DNA of 64,000 nt, from assembly GCA_030849465.1 (NCBI GenBank), contig JARVLF010000010.1, positions 186,001-250,000 on the forward strand, in the 5' to 3' direction. Position numbers and translations under genes: made by a program. Within the stretch, counting starts at the first letter, position 1, and each line of letters starts with the position of its first letter. Shown here in pieces: positions 42,205-53,800 of this stretch. This DNA comes from Moesziomyces globuligerus (taxonomy: Eukaryota; Basidiomycota; Ustilaginomycetes; Ustilaginales; Ustilaginaceae). A model generated the notes under the pieces. That model did not search any database. It had not been told where the DNA came from and saw nothing but the letters and a program-made list of their open reading frames with translations.

Positions 42205-45150
42205 ATGTCTGACTCTTCCGCTACCCAGGAGGGTAGGAACGAGAAGACGCTCGGCGGCGCCGGCCTCTCCGAGGAGTACGCCCAGCTCATCGACTTCATT
42301 CGCGCCCAGAAGACCACGTCCAGCGACGAGGAGGGCGGCGATGAGACCCACATCGTCAAGAAGCGCGAGTTCCCCTTCTTCTGGAAGACCAAGGAGATCC
42401 GCGTCAACAAGCACGGCGAGGTCGAGGAGGTCGCCCAGAAGGTCCCCGCCTCGTGGCTCGAGACCGACATGCTCAAGGGCATCAGCGAGGCTGATGTCCA
42501 GAAGCGTCGCGCTCTCTTCGGTCACAACGAGCTCGAGTCTCCCAAGGAGAACATGCTCCTCAAGTTCATCGGTTTCTTCCGCGGCCCCGTTTTGTACGTC
42601 ATGGAGCTCGCCGTCATCCTCGCTGCCGGTCTCCGCGACTGGATCGACTTTGGTGTTATCATTGCCATCCTGCTCCTCAACGCCTTCGTCGGTTGGTACC
42701 AGGAGAAGCAGGCCGGTGACATTGTTGCCCAGCTCAAGGCTGGTATCGCTCTCCGAACCACCGTCGTTCGCGACGGCCACGAGGTCGAGATCGAGGCGCG
42801 TGACCTCGTTCCCGGTGACATTGTCGTGATCGAGGACGGCAAGACCGTCCCCTGTGATGGTCGCGTTCTGGCTGCCTACGAGGACAAGGACGGCTCCCAG
42901 GCCGCCGCCATCCTCGAGAAGGCTCGTGCTACCCGCCGCGCTGATGACGATGACGATGACGAGGGTGTCGACAAGGGCCCTGCGATCATCGCCTGTGACC
43001 AGTCGGCCATCACCGGAGAGTCGCTCGCCGTCGACAAGCACATTGGCGACACCGTCTTCTACACCACCGGTTGCAAGCGTGGAAAGGCCTACGTCCTTTG
43101 CACGGACATTGCCAAGCAGACTTTCGTCGGTCGCACTGCCGCCCTCGTGCTCGGCGGTGAGACCGAGGGCCACTTCCAGAAGGTCATGGGCTCCATCGGT
43201 TCGGCTCTTCTCTTCCTCGTTATCGTCTTCACCCTCATCTTCTGGATCGGCGGCTTCTTCCGCAACACCGGTATCGCCACCCCCGCCGATAACAACCTGC
43301 TCATCTACACCCTGATCTTCCTGATCGTCGGTGTTCCCGTCGGTCTCCCCTGTGTTACCACCACGACCATGGCTGTCGGTGCCGCCTACCTTGCCAAGCG
43401 CCAGGCCATCGTGCAGAAGCTCACTGCCATCGAGTCGCTCGCTGGTGTCGACGTTCTCTGCTCCGACAAGACCGGTACCCTTACTGCCAACAAGCTTTCG
43501 ATCCACGAGCCTTTCACTTCGGAGGGCGTCGACGTCAACTACATGATGGCCGTTGCTGCGCTCGCCTCGTCGCACAACGTCAAGTCGCTCGACCCCATCG
43601 ACAAGGTTACCATCTCGACGCTCAAGGACTACCCCGCTGCCCAGGACGAGCTCGCCTCTGGCTGGACCACCCACAAGTTCACCCCCTTCGACCCCGTCTC
43701 GAAGCGTATCACCGCCGAGGTCGAGAAGGACGGCAAGCAGTACATCGCTGCCAAGGGTGCCCCCAACGCCATTCTCAAGCTCTGCGCTCCCGATGCCGAG
43801 ACTGCCGCCCAGTACCGCAAGGTCGCTGGTGACTTTGCCTCGCGTGGTTTCCGTTCGCTCGGTGTTGCGATGAACAGCGACGGCCAGTGGAAGCTCCTCG
43901 GTCTCCTGCCCATGTTCGATCCTCCCCGCTCCGACACTGCTGCCACCATCGCCGAGGCCCAGTCGCTTGGTATTGCCGTCAAGATGCTTACCGGTGACGC
44001 CGTCGCTATCGCCAAGGAGACCTGCAAGATGCTGGCTCTCGGTACCAAGGTCTACGATTCGCACCGCCTGATCGGCTCCGGTGGCATGGCTGGTTCGGCC
44101 ATCCACGACTTTGTCGAGGCTGCCGACGGTTTCGCCGAGGTGTTCCCCGAGCACAAGTACCAGGTCGTCGAGATGCTCCAGCACCGTGGCCACTTGACTG
44201 CCATGACTGGTGACGGTGTCAACGATGCTCCCTCGCTCAAGAAGGCCGACTGTGGTATCGCCGTCGAGGGCGCCTCGGACGCTGCCCGCTCGGCTGCCGA
44301 TGTCGTCTTCCTCGACGAGGGTCTGTCGACCATCATCACCTCGATCAAGGTTGCCCGTCAGATTTTCCACCGCATGAAGGCCTACATCCAGTACCGTATC
44401 TCGCTGTGTCTCCACCTCGAGATCTACCTGGTGCTCACCATCCTCATCCTCGACGAGGTCATCCGCTCCAACCTGATCGTCTTCATCGCGCTCTTCGCCG
44501 ACGTTGCCACCATCGCCATCGCCTACGACAACGCTCCGCACGCCAAGCAGCCCGTCGAGTGGCAGCTGCCCAAGATCTGGATCATCTCGGTCATCCTCGG
44601 TTTCCTCCTGGCTGCCGGTACCTGGATCATCCGCGGCACGCTCTTCCTCAACAACGGCGGTGTCATCCAGAACTTCGGCAACACGCAGGAGATCCTCTTC
44701 CTCGAGGTCTCGCTCACCGAGAACTGGCTCATCTTCATCACCCGTCTTGGCGGCGGCGAGTCGGACATCACGCTCCCCTCGTGGCAGCTCGTCGGCGCCG
44801 TGCTCGGTGTCGACGTCATCGCTACTCTCTTCTGTCTCTTCGGCTGGCTCTCGGGCGCTCCGCGTCGCAACCCCGTCACCGCTCCTCACGGTGGCTGGAC
44901 CGACATTGTCACGGTCATCCGCATCTACGCCTTCTCGATCGGTGTCACCGCCATCGTCGGTGCCGTCTACTACGTGCTCAACAGGTGGTCGTGGCTCAAC
45001 AACCTCGGCCGCCGCACTCGCTCGCAGAAGAACCCAGTCCTCGAAGACTTTTTCGTCAACCTCCAGCGCCTCACCATTGTGCACGAGAAGAACGCCGACG
45101 GCGAGGAGCTCTGGGCCTTCCACCCGCGCACGGAGATCGAGGACGAGTAA
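42205..45150 (+). CDS. PMA1: Plasma membrane H+-ATPase (P-type, Pma1)
   Basis: P3-type ATPase that exports protons and energises nutrient uptake. Single exon, 981 residues. The N-terminal cytosolic part contains acidic EEGGDE. The actuator domain has DQSAITGES. The phosphorylation site CSDKTGT has D421, matching yeast D378. ATP-binding and hinge motifs KGAPNAIL, MLTGDAVAIAKETC and MTGDGVNDAPSLKKADCGIAVEGASDAARSAADVV are intact. Ten membrane helices can be drawn, and the C-terminus RTRSQKNPVLEDFFVNLQRL is the regulatory tail. About 34 extra residues, ending in six consecutive Asp, sit between VPCDGR and DQSAITGES. Codon use is extremely biased to C-ending codons, consistent with very high expression. 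The gene-free upstream region suggests a large promoter. Confidence 0.97.
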   Translation: MSDSSATQEGRNEKTLGGAGLSEEYAQLIDFIRAQKTTSSDEEGGDETHIVKKREFPFFWKTKEIRVNKHGEVEEVAQKVPASWLETDMLKGISEADVQKRRALFGHNELESPKENMLLKFIGFFRGPVLYVMELAVILAAGLRDWIDFGVIIAILLLNAFVGWYQEKQAGDIVAQLKAGIALRTTVVRDGHEVEIEARDLVPGDIVVIEDGKTVPCDGRVLAAYEDKDGSQAAAILEKARATRRADDDDDDEGVDKGPAIIACDQSAITGESLAVDKHIGDTVFYTTGCKRGKAYVLCTDIAKQTFVGRTAALVLGGETEGHFQKVMGSIGSALLFLVIVFTLIFWIGGFFRNTGIATPADNNLLIYTLIFLIVGVPVGLPCVTTTTMAVGAAYLAKRQAIVQKLTAIESLAGVDVLCSDKTGTLTANKLSIHEPFTSEGVDVNYMMAVAALASSHNVKSLDPIDKVTISTLKDYPAAQDELASGWTTHKFTPFDPVSKRITAEVEKDGKQYIAAKGAPNAILKLCAPDAETAAQYRKVAGDFASRGFRSLGVAMNSDGQWKLLGLLPMFDPPRSDTAATIAEAQSLGIAVKMLTGDAVAIAKETCKMLALGTKVYDSHRLIGSGGMAGSAIHDFVEAADGFAEVFPEHKYQVVEMLQHRGHLTAMTGDGVNDAPSLKKADCGIAVEGASDAARSAADVVFLDEGLSTIITSIKVARQIFHRMKAYIQYRISLCLHLEIYLVLTILILDEVIRSNLIVFIALFADVATIAIAYDNAPHAKQPVEWQLPKIWIISVILGFLLAAGTWIIRGTLFLNNGGVIQNFGNTQEILFLEVSLTENWLIFITRLGGGESDITLPSWQLVGAVLGVDVIATLFCLFGWLSGAPRRNPVTAPHGGWTDIVTVIRIYAFSIGVTAIVGAVYYVLNRWSWLNNLGRRTRSQKNPVLEDFFVNLQRLTIVHEKNADGEELWAFHPRTEIEDE

Positions 45151-47883
45151 AGGGCTTTGCCTCGCTCGCTTTCCGTCATCCTCTCTCTTTCTCTCGCTTG
45201 TTGGGCGTGTCGCCTGCTGCTCGTCGGCTCGTCTTCTGTAAGGAGATGCTGATGCGGGCAGGAGTGCGACTCTGACTTGCTCCTTTTCTTTTTACCCCGG
45301 GCCACAGACGCCCTTTGCTCTCGAGCCACAAAGTTCCGTCTACCAACTAGAAACCACACTCTCTTCAATGACCCTTAGTAGTATCCGAGAGGAGAGGGAG
45401 CTGGCAGAGACGCAGCCGAACGCATCCCATGGCGTGCGACTTGTCTGTTGCTTGGCTGGCCTCTCCTCGACGTAAAACCCCTTCGACTTCGCCCCTGACG
45501 CTTCTAAGATTTTTTCCTATTTGGCACGCTTTGCAACAATATCGGCTTCCGCTTCCATCCGCTTGCTTGGCTGCGCGGTGTGCAAACGTTTGTATGAGCG
45601 ATGAGTGGACTGCCCTGAGACGTGGCTGAGCATCGAGCTTCAACGTGGCGATGGGTGGTGCGGAAGACACTATTGTTGATGTGCACAAGGGTCTGAGGCT
45701 CAGCGAGCACGAGACGAGGTTGGGGCTCGCCATTCACAACGCCATGATCTACGCGGCCTACCAGCTCGTGCTGCGGATTGGCATTCTCGCCGCCTCGACT
45801 CACGCGTGACATGCTGCGAGAACAGACCGGGCTGAACCTGTGGGTTCTGCACGAAGGACGCCTTGCATTCCTGCCGTACGTAGTCAACTTACGTACAAGA
45901 GAACAGCTGCTGCACCGCTCGAGCATCACGCTCTTGCAAGCTCGCTGACCGCACCCCCGCCCCTCTGACGTCCGGCTCGGAACCCAGCCAGATTAGCTGG
46001 GCTGAGAACGGCGTTCTCACCAGAACTCTGCTCTCTCAGGTAGAAACGTCTCGCTTTTTCGCCTGCACGTCTATCGTCTCTGCGTGATCGCAGACAACCT
46101 AGATCCTGCGAGCCCCTGCCCCTCTCGGAGGGGAGAGGCCCAGGCCTGCACGAGATACGAGCGGCCATAGGGTGCTGCAGCTGCTCGGACATTACTACGA
46201 AGGAGGTCTCGTCTGCCCTGCCTGGATGCAGGTACGGGCGGCTGGAGCTTGAGCCCAGATGCGGCAGGGGCGACACCCTTTGCTGGCTGGGAACGCCACC
46301 CTCCATTACATGCTGGCGGCCTCTCCCGCAAGTGCCAGAAGAGGCTTTGTTAGGATGCCTGCTCGTGTCGTTGACATGGAACAACTCAATGATCACGCAC
46401 CGGCTTCACCGCGAGTCGGGGTGCCCTCTCTCGCCGTCCCGGGGGTTTCATGCTGCCGAGATGCGTGCGGAGCGTGGGATCCAGTGGGTTGTCTCTGTTG
46501 CGCCGAGCGAAAGCCCAGCAGCGATCCAAGCTAGAGCCTGTTTAGACTCGACGCCGCTGCCGCCGTCTCGCGTGCATTTCGGCGGGCTCCGTTGTGGACT
46601 GTGATTGATCGAGAGAGCTTGGCTCCATGCCGACTTGTGGGGATGCTGTGCACGCTCGAGCTGTGAGCTGGGCCGTCCCGCTTGCTCCAAAATTTTCGCA
46701 CTGGAGCCTCGAGCCAGACGAGCGCGGGCGGGCGGACGTTTGCTGTCTGACATGGCAAAATTAGACAGGAGCAACAGCGCATCACGGCTCGGCAAGAACG
46801 CCCACGAGAGATTTCACGCTTGCGCCCGCCCAGCCAGACTGCCACGCTCGCCATCAAAGGGCCCAGATGAAATCAATCAGGCACTTCCGGAGCAGCGGGG
46901 GCGCGCAGTCCGAACCGCCAAGCTTGACATGCGCTCCGCTGAAATGGCATTTTTCGAAACCCACCTTTTTTCCTTTTTTTTTTCCTCCCTCTCTCGTGGC
47001 CAGAGTCCCGCACTGCCTGCGGCGGGCCAGCTGCACACGCCGAGAGGCAGCCAACGCACTCGAACCCAGGCGCGGGTCCAATTTGCTGAGATGCATCCAC
47101 CCGCGCCCAGCAGCGCGAGTGGGCAGAGCGAGCGAGACCTTCTCGCCCTGACGGCGGTGGGCGCTGCAGTGTGTGCACTACTGTAAGCGGGCTGCGTCCG
47201 ATAGTGCTTGCTCCCTTTCGACAGGCCCGACCAGCCAAATTCGAGTCGAGCCGAGCCCTCACGACTCGATGCGCCGACGACACCTTTGCCTGTCACATCC
47301 CCATCCCCATCGCCGTCCCGACCGCCTCGTTTCCGCACCCAACTAGCTTCATCCAGCATCGGCCCGACCCTCTTCCTGCTCATCCATCACCTCGCCTGCT
47401 TCCGTAGCGCACAGCTCCTGCCCAGACGTGCATCGAGCCAACTGCGCTCGCATACGAGTGAGAGACGGCGATTCGGATCGCCCGACGTGCTGGCTCGGTG
47501 GGCTGCCGCGCTCCCTCCGTCCTGCGGCACACCTTCTCCCATCGCTCTTCCGCACTTTGCTTCGTTTCTGTCGTCTTCCGTTGACGTAGATTCGTACTTG
47601 CGCGGAACTGCAGATCTCGCTACTGCATCTGCTACGTGCCGCATTGCCCCCACGCGGATGATCCACATCTGAGCCATCGAGCGCGGTCTGGTTTCCGTGC
47701 CTGATCACGCTGCTGCTGCCGCGCCACTTCTGCCCCTCCGGCTGGTCCGTTCCCGCCAACGTCTGCATCCTGCGCAGGCAGCTCTACTCCCGCCCGCTGC
47801 ACGCCAAGAGCGCTCGCCACGCTCATTAATAGCCACCAACGGCTTCTCCATCTCCATCGATACGCTTCCGTCCATCCGCCACC
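45151..47883. other. Intergenic region between PMA1 and the KDM5 gene
   Basis: 2.7 kb with no supported gene. The first ~230 bp are the PMA1 3' end, CT-rich. T-rich runs lie at about 46967-46990. The last ~700 bp precede the KDM5 start and should hold its promoter. Frames such as 45365-45733 (-) and 46605-47186 (+) show no protein-family features. Confidence 0.5.
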
Positions 47884-50800
47884 ATGACGACCACAAAGCC
47901 GGTTGCACCTAACGGTGCTCCGTCTACTGGCTCTTCCGACCACCCTCAGCGCATCGTGGTCAAGTCGGTCAACGGCCACGAGCCCATCAAAGTCGAGCCC
48001 TCGTCCTTCACCAGCGCATCCGCATCTCGCTCCACCTCGGCCCAGGTGTCCACTCCGTTCTCTTCGCCCACAAAGTCGAACGCAACCTCCAGCCCGTCCA
48101 AGTCGCCCACAAAACAGCGCCGAGCCCAACCCATCCTCGTCTCCTCGCGCGAGTTTGGCCTCAGCGCCGGTGGCGACAGCGACGACGAGTCCAAAGACGG
48201 CGACACCGACCTCATCAAGGGCCCCAGCGTCAAGAGACTCAGCCGAAAGAGCAAGTCGGACGCCATCTCTGCCATCGCGGGCAAGGAGCTCGACGAACAA
48301 ACATCTGCACCACACGTTCAGCAGGCTCCCGTGGCTCCGTCTGGCAACCCTGCCCTCCACCCAGCGAGAAAGCTCCTGCAACAACAGCACTTCCCGCCTC
48401 TGGTTTTCGACACCTCTCCGCCCCCTGCATCCGGCTCAGCCTCACATTCGCCGCAGCTCGCCATTCCCACAAGCGCAAGCACACCACGCAGACCTCCACC
48501 CAGGCTGCGCCCGCGCCTCTTCGAGCTCGAAGAGGCTCCCATCTTCTACCCGACGCTGGAAGAATTCGTCGACCCCATGAAGTACATCGCCTGGATCGCC
48601 TCTCCGCAGGGCGGCAACGCCAAAGCGTACGGCATCGCAAAGATCGTGCCGCCCGCAGGCTGGAGCCCCGAATGCGTGCTCGACGAGCAGACCTTCCGCT
48701 TCCGCACCCGAGTACAGCGCCTCAACTCGCTCAGTGCCGATGCGCGAGCCTCCCAAAACTACCAGGAGCAGCTCCAGAAGTTCCACGCTCAGCAGGGCCG
48801 CAAGCGCGTCTCGGTCCCCGTCATCGACGGCCGCTCCGTCGATCTTTACCAGCTCAAGCTCGTCATCGCCGGCCTCGGTGGCTACGACGCCGTCTGTCGG
48901 GGCCGAAAGTGGTCCGACGCCACAAAGCAGATCGGCTACAACGAAAAGGACTGCGCACAGCTCTCCACCCAGGTCAAGGCCGCATACACCCGCATCATCC
49001 TTCCCTTCGAAGAGTTCATGACCAAGGCCAAGGAGCAGACCCGCGCCAGCGCAGCTTCCATCAGCCCCAGCCTCGCCCAAAATCCCACCATGGGCGACGC
49101 AAACGACGTCAGTCTTCAGAACGTTTCCATGTCGCCCAGCATCGAGGCGAACGACCGCAACGCTCATTCCAACACGCCCGAGCCGCTTGGCGCGGCTGGA
49201 GCCGCAGACTTGCTTGCTTCCGCCGCATCCGCCTCCGTCGCCTCGTCCTCGGCCCTGGATTCGGCCACGCAGAGTCCATCCGCCGTCGCAAGCACTCGAC
49301 GCAGCTCCCGCAAACGCTCCGAGGCGGCAAGCACCCCCGCATCCGCCTCCCGCAATCCCCTTCAGCTCGCTTCGAGCCCGGCCACGCCGCTCGCTTCCCG
49401 GCGCAGAAAGGGCGTCAGTCCGCTGGTCGAAACCGACCCGCACGCACGTGCGCACTCTGGACATCCGGGAGCCGAAGAGCAAATGTGCGAGATCTGCCTT
49501 CGAGGCGAGGACGGCCTCAACATGCTGCTTTGCGACGAGTGCAATCGTGGCTACCACATGTACTGCCTGCAGCCTCCGCTCACGTCCATCCCCAAGTCGC
49601 AGTGGTTCTGCCCGCCGTGCCTGGTCGGCACTGGCCACGACTTTGGCTTCGACGACGGAGAGACGCATAGCCTCTACACCTTCTGGCAGCGTGCTGAAGC
49701 GTTCAAGCGCGACTGGTGGTCCAAGCGCCCAGATCGCGTATGGACGCCGGACGCCAACGATTCTTCCGAGCCGAACGGCGTCGTGCGCACCAACGGACTC
49801 GCTCGCCGCATCCACGGGACCGACCTCACCGTGTCCGAGGACGACGTCGAACGCGAGTTCTGGCGGCTTGTGCACAGCCAGAGCGAGGAGGTCGAGGTCG
49901 AGTACGGCGCGGACGTCCACTCTACCACCCATGGGAGTGCGCTGCCGACGCAGGAGACGCATCCGCTCAGCTCCTACTCGCGTGACAAGTGGAACCTCAA
50001 CAACTTGCCCATCCTCCCGGGCTCCTTGCTGCAGTACATCAAGTCCGATATCTCTGGCATGACCGTCCCCTGGATCTACGTCGGCATGATCTTCTCCACC
50101 TTCTGCTGGCACAACGAGGACCACTACACCTACTCGATCAACTACCAGCACTGGGGCGAGACCAAGACCTGGTACGGCGTGCCGGGCGAGGATGCCGACA
50201 AGCTCGAGAATGCCATGCGCAAGGCGGCACCCGACCTCTTCGAGACTTTACCCGACCTCCTCTTCCATCTCACCACCATGATGAGTCCCGAGAAGCTCAA
50301 GAAGGAGGGCGTGCGCGTCTTCGCCTGCGACCAAAGGGCCAACGAATTCGTCGTCACCTTCCCCAAGGCCTACCACAGCGGCTTCAATCACGGCCTCAAT
50401 CTCAACGAGGCGGTCAACTTCGCACTTCCCGATTGGATCTTTGACGATCTCGAGTCCGTTCAGAGGTATCAGCGCTTCGGCAAGCCGGCTGTCTTCTCCC
50501 ACGACCAGCTGCTCATCACCGTCTCCCAGCAGAGCCAAAGCATCGAGACGTCCGTATGGCTCGAAGCGCCCATGCAAGAGATGGTGGAGCGCGAAATTGC
50601 CAAGCGCAACGCGCTCCGTGAGATCATCCCCGGCCTCAAGGAAGAGGTGTACGACGAGGACGTGACTGAGAGCCAGTACCTCTGCGCCCACTGCACCCTC
50701 TTCTGCTACCTCGGTCAGCTCACCAGCCCCAAGGCAGACGGTGTGGCCTGCCTCGACCACGGCTTCGAGGTGTGCAACGCCGACGCTCCCGTCAAGTGGA

Positions 50801-53800
50801 CGCTGAAGCTGCGCTTCTCCGATGAGCAGCTTCATTCTATCTTGGCAAAGGTCTCCGAGAGAGCGGCTATCCCACGCAATTGGATCCAGCGGCTGAAGAA
50901 GACTTTGTCGCTCGGCCCGAACCCGCCGCTCAGGACGCTCAGAACTCTGCTGCATGAAGGTGAGAAGATCGCATTCTCCCTCGAGCCGCTCGAGGACCTC
51001 AAGGCCTTCGTCACCACTGCCAACTCTTGGGTCGACCGAGCCAACGTCTTCCTGGTCCGAAAGCTGCACAAGAGGAGGGGAGAGCTAACGCACGCACCAG
51101 CGGGACGAGGCAGGCGCTCGAAAGGGGGTGCTTCTGGCGAGGACAGCAACGCCCGACGCGCCAGCTTGGATACCTCCGCAGAGGATACTGACGCGGTGGC
51201 GGATCGAAGCCCCGAGACGTTGTATGCGCTGCTCAGCGAGCTCGACAGTCTTCACTTTGATGCGCCTGAAATCGCCTCGCTCCGCTCGCTCGTCCAGGAG
51301 CTCGAAGAGTTCGTCGCCCAGAGCAACGAGATCATGCGCAAGCGCAACGAGTCCGAGCCCAGCCTCAAGGACTGCGAGAGCGTCCTCACGCTCGGCAGCG
51401 CCCTCAACGTCGATGCTCCCCAGATCAAAGAGCTCTCTGACTACGTCGAGCGCCGCAAGTGGGTACAGGACATGAAGGAGTCTCGCGATGCCTACCTGTA
51501 CTATCACGAGGCCGAAGAGCTTCTGCAGCGCGCAGACAGCTGCGGTCTTGCAGATCATGAGCTGCGCAAGGAGCTCGAGCAGCGACGCGACGCCGGAGCG
51601 CGCTGGACTGAGCGTGCTCGACAGGCGCTCGAGGGCCCAGCAGCGCTCACGATCGAAGTGCTGGAAGAGCTGTCGGAGACGTCAGCGGACATTCCAGTCG
51701 TGCTGGAGGTGGCGCAGGACATCGGCAACGCTCTGACCAAGGCTAAGGAGCTGCAAAAGACGATGCAGGCGCTCCACAAGGGCTTGCAAGGCAGCGCGCA
51801 AGGCGCTGCCGCCGTCGATGCGGACGGCGACCTTTCCATGGTCTCCATCTCCGAGAACAGCGAGGCGGCTGATCGGCTCGCGCTGCTTCCCGATGCTCGT
51901 CGAGCCGTCCGGGCGATCAGGACCAACAAGCTCGAGCTGGAACACGCGCAGGAGGTCGAGAAGGCCATCCAGATCCACGATTCCTGGAAAGCCGCTTTCA
52001 ATCAGGTCATGCAGACGGTCGCCACGGGCAATCGCCGTGTCACGGACGCCGATCGGGATGCCGAATTGGACAAGCTGGTCGAGCGCGTCGAGAACACGAC
52101 CGACCCGTCCGATGACCAGCCCAAGGCCGGATCCCGCAACTGTATCTGCAGAAGCTCGGCACCGATCTCGGTGCCTACGTCCTCGACTGCCGAGTGCTCG
52201 CACTGCCACGTACTCTACCATCTGCCGTGCATCAAGGTGCGCTCGTCCGAGGTCTCGCGCGCCGAGGGCGGCTGGACGTGTCCCTTCTGTCCTTGGACGG
52301 GTCATGCCCTGTTCCTGAAGAACCGCAAGGCCGTCAATGTGATGGAGCTCTCCAAGCTCGTCTACGACCAGGATCATCGACGCGACCAGTTCCACTTCTT
52401 GCCGCTGGAGTGGGACGCGATCGAAGAGGTGGTGGCCAAGGCCAAGCGCTTCGAGACTGCGGCCAAGCGCATGATCAAGACGCTCTCCTTGATGCGCAGG
52501 GACCAGAAGCAGACCATCCTCGCTCACTGGCTGCGTAGGTCCATCGGTAGCCCTGTAGATGTGCTGGGTCCGGAGAAGGTCAACATGCTCGATCTCATCA
52601 GCGAGACGCTCCTCGCGCTCTGGCCGGATCCTGCAGAGGAGAGGGCTGCACCGACGCACACGCAGCCCAAGGCAGAGACGCCGACGCACTCGGACGACCG
52701 GATCGAGGCCACGCCAGCGCAGGGCTCCTCGCGACATGTGGGCCGTGGCGAGACCGACTCGGCATCGCCGGCGATCCGCGAGGACCGCAAGCGCAAGGCT
52801 AAGCGCGGCAAGCGCGCCAAGCTGGTCTTCCGCGAGGAGATCGGCTTAGGGGCGTACCGCGACCGCCAGCCGATCTACTGCCTGTGCCATGAGCCGGAGA
52901 GCGGGCGCATGATCGCTTGCGACAAGTGCATGCTCTGGTTCCACACGCACTGCGTCCGGCTGGACGATCCACCCAACTTGGGCGACGAGCCGTGGATATG
53001 CCCCATGTGCTGCATCAAGGCGGAGCGCAAGTATCCGCAGGCCGAGGTGCGCGTCAAGGAGATGGGCGTCACGGACCAGGATCTGTGGCTCGATATCCGC
53101 GCCACGCTGCGCTCGCTCGAGAAGCCGGTCAGCAAGGTGCAGTCGTGGAGCAGCCGCGAGGACAAGCGGATCGTGTTGCACCTCGAGAAGTTTACGCCCG
53201 CCATCCACGCCGAGGAGGTGCACTCGCAGATCAGCAAGCGCGCGCGCCTCGAGTCGGACACGCCCAGCAAGGCACGCGCCTCGGTCGGCCGGTCAGACTC
53301 GATCTCGACGCCGGCCAAGGAGGGTGCCATGGCGTATGCGCCTGTGCCTGTGCCGAGCGAGGCGGCGCGTGGGATCGTTCCCGCGCCGACGCCGTCCGTT
53401 GCGAGCCAGGTGCAGCCGCCGCCGCCGGCTGCAGAAGCGCCAGTGGCCCAGGTAGCCGCCGCCGATGAGTCGTTCGGCGCCGCGTCGCCGGTGCAGGGCG
53501 AGGCGGCTACCGGCCGTTCGCCTGCGCCGGGCGGCTTTGACTGGGCGCAGACGGCGCGCCGACGTCATGCCGAGGGCATGGACAACCTGTACCGCCGGGG
53601 CATTACGGATGCGATGCTGATGCGCTTCTACATTGGCTGGAACGGGCGGATGCTGGTGCATCCGATGCGCGATCCGGCGGGCGTCGTGGTCGAGGTGCAG
53701 CTGGGCGAGGCGATCCGGCTGCACGCCGACGATCCCGAGGGAGTGCGCGTGATCCGCGCCGCCATCGACCGGCACAATGCGCGCATGGAGCGCAGCGCTG

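Noticed and set aside
42013..45123. Antisense open frame of 1036 codons opposite PMA1
   Set aside because: Strong C-ending codon bias removes TTA, CTA and TCA from the sense strand, which leaves the antisense frame without stops. The translation is Glu/Asp/Val/Leu-rich with no domain.
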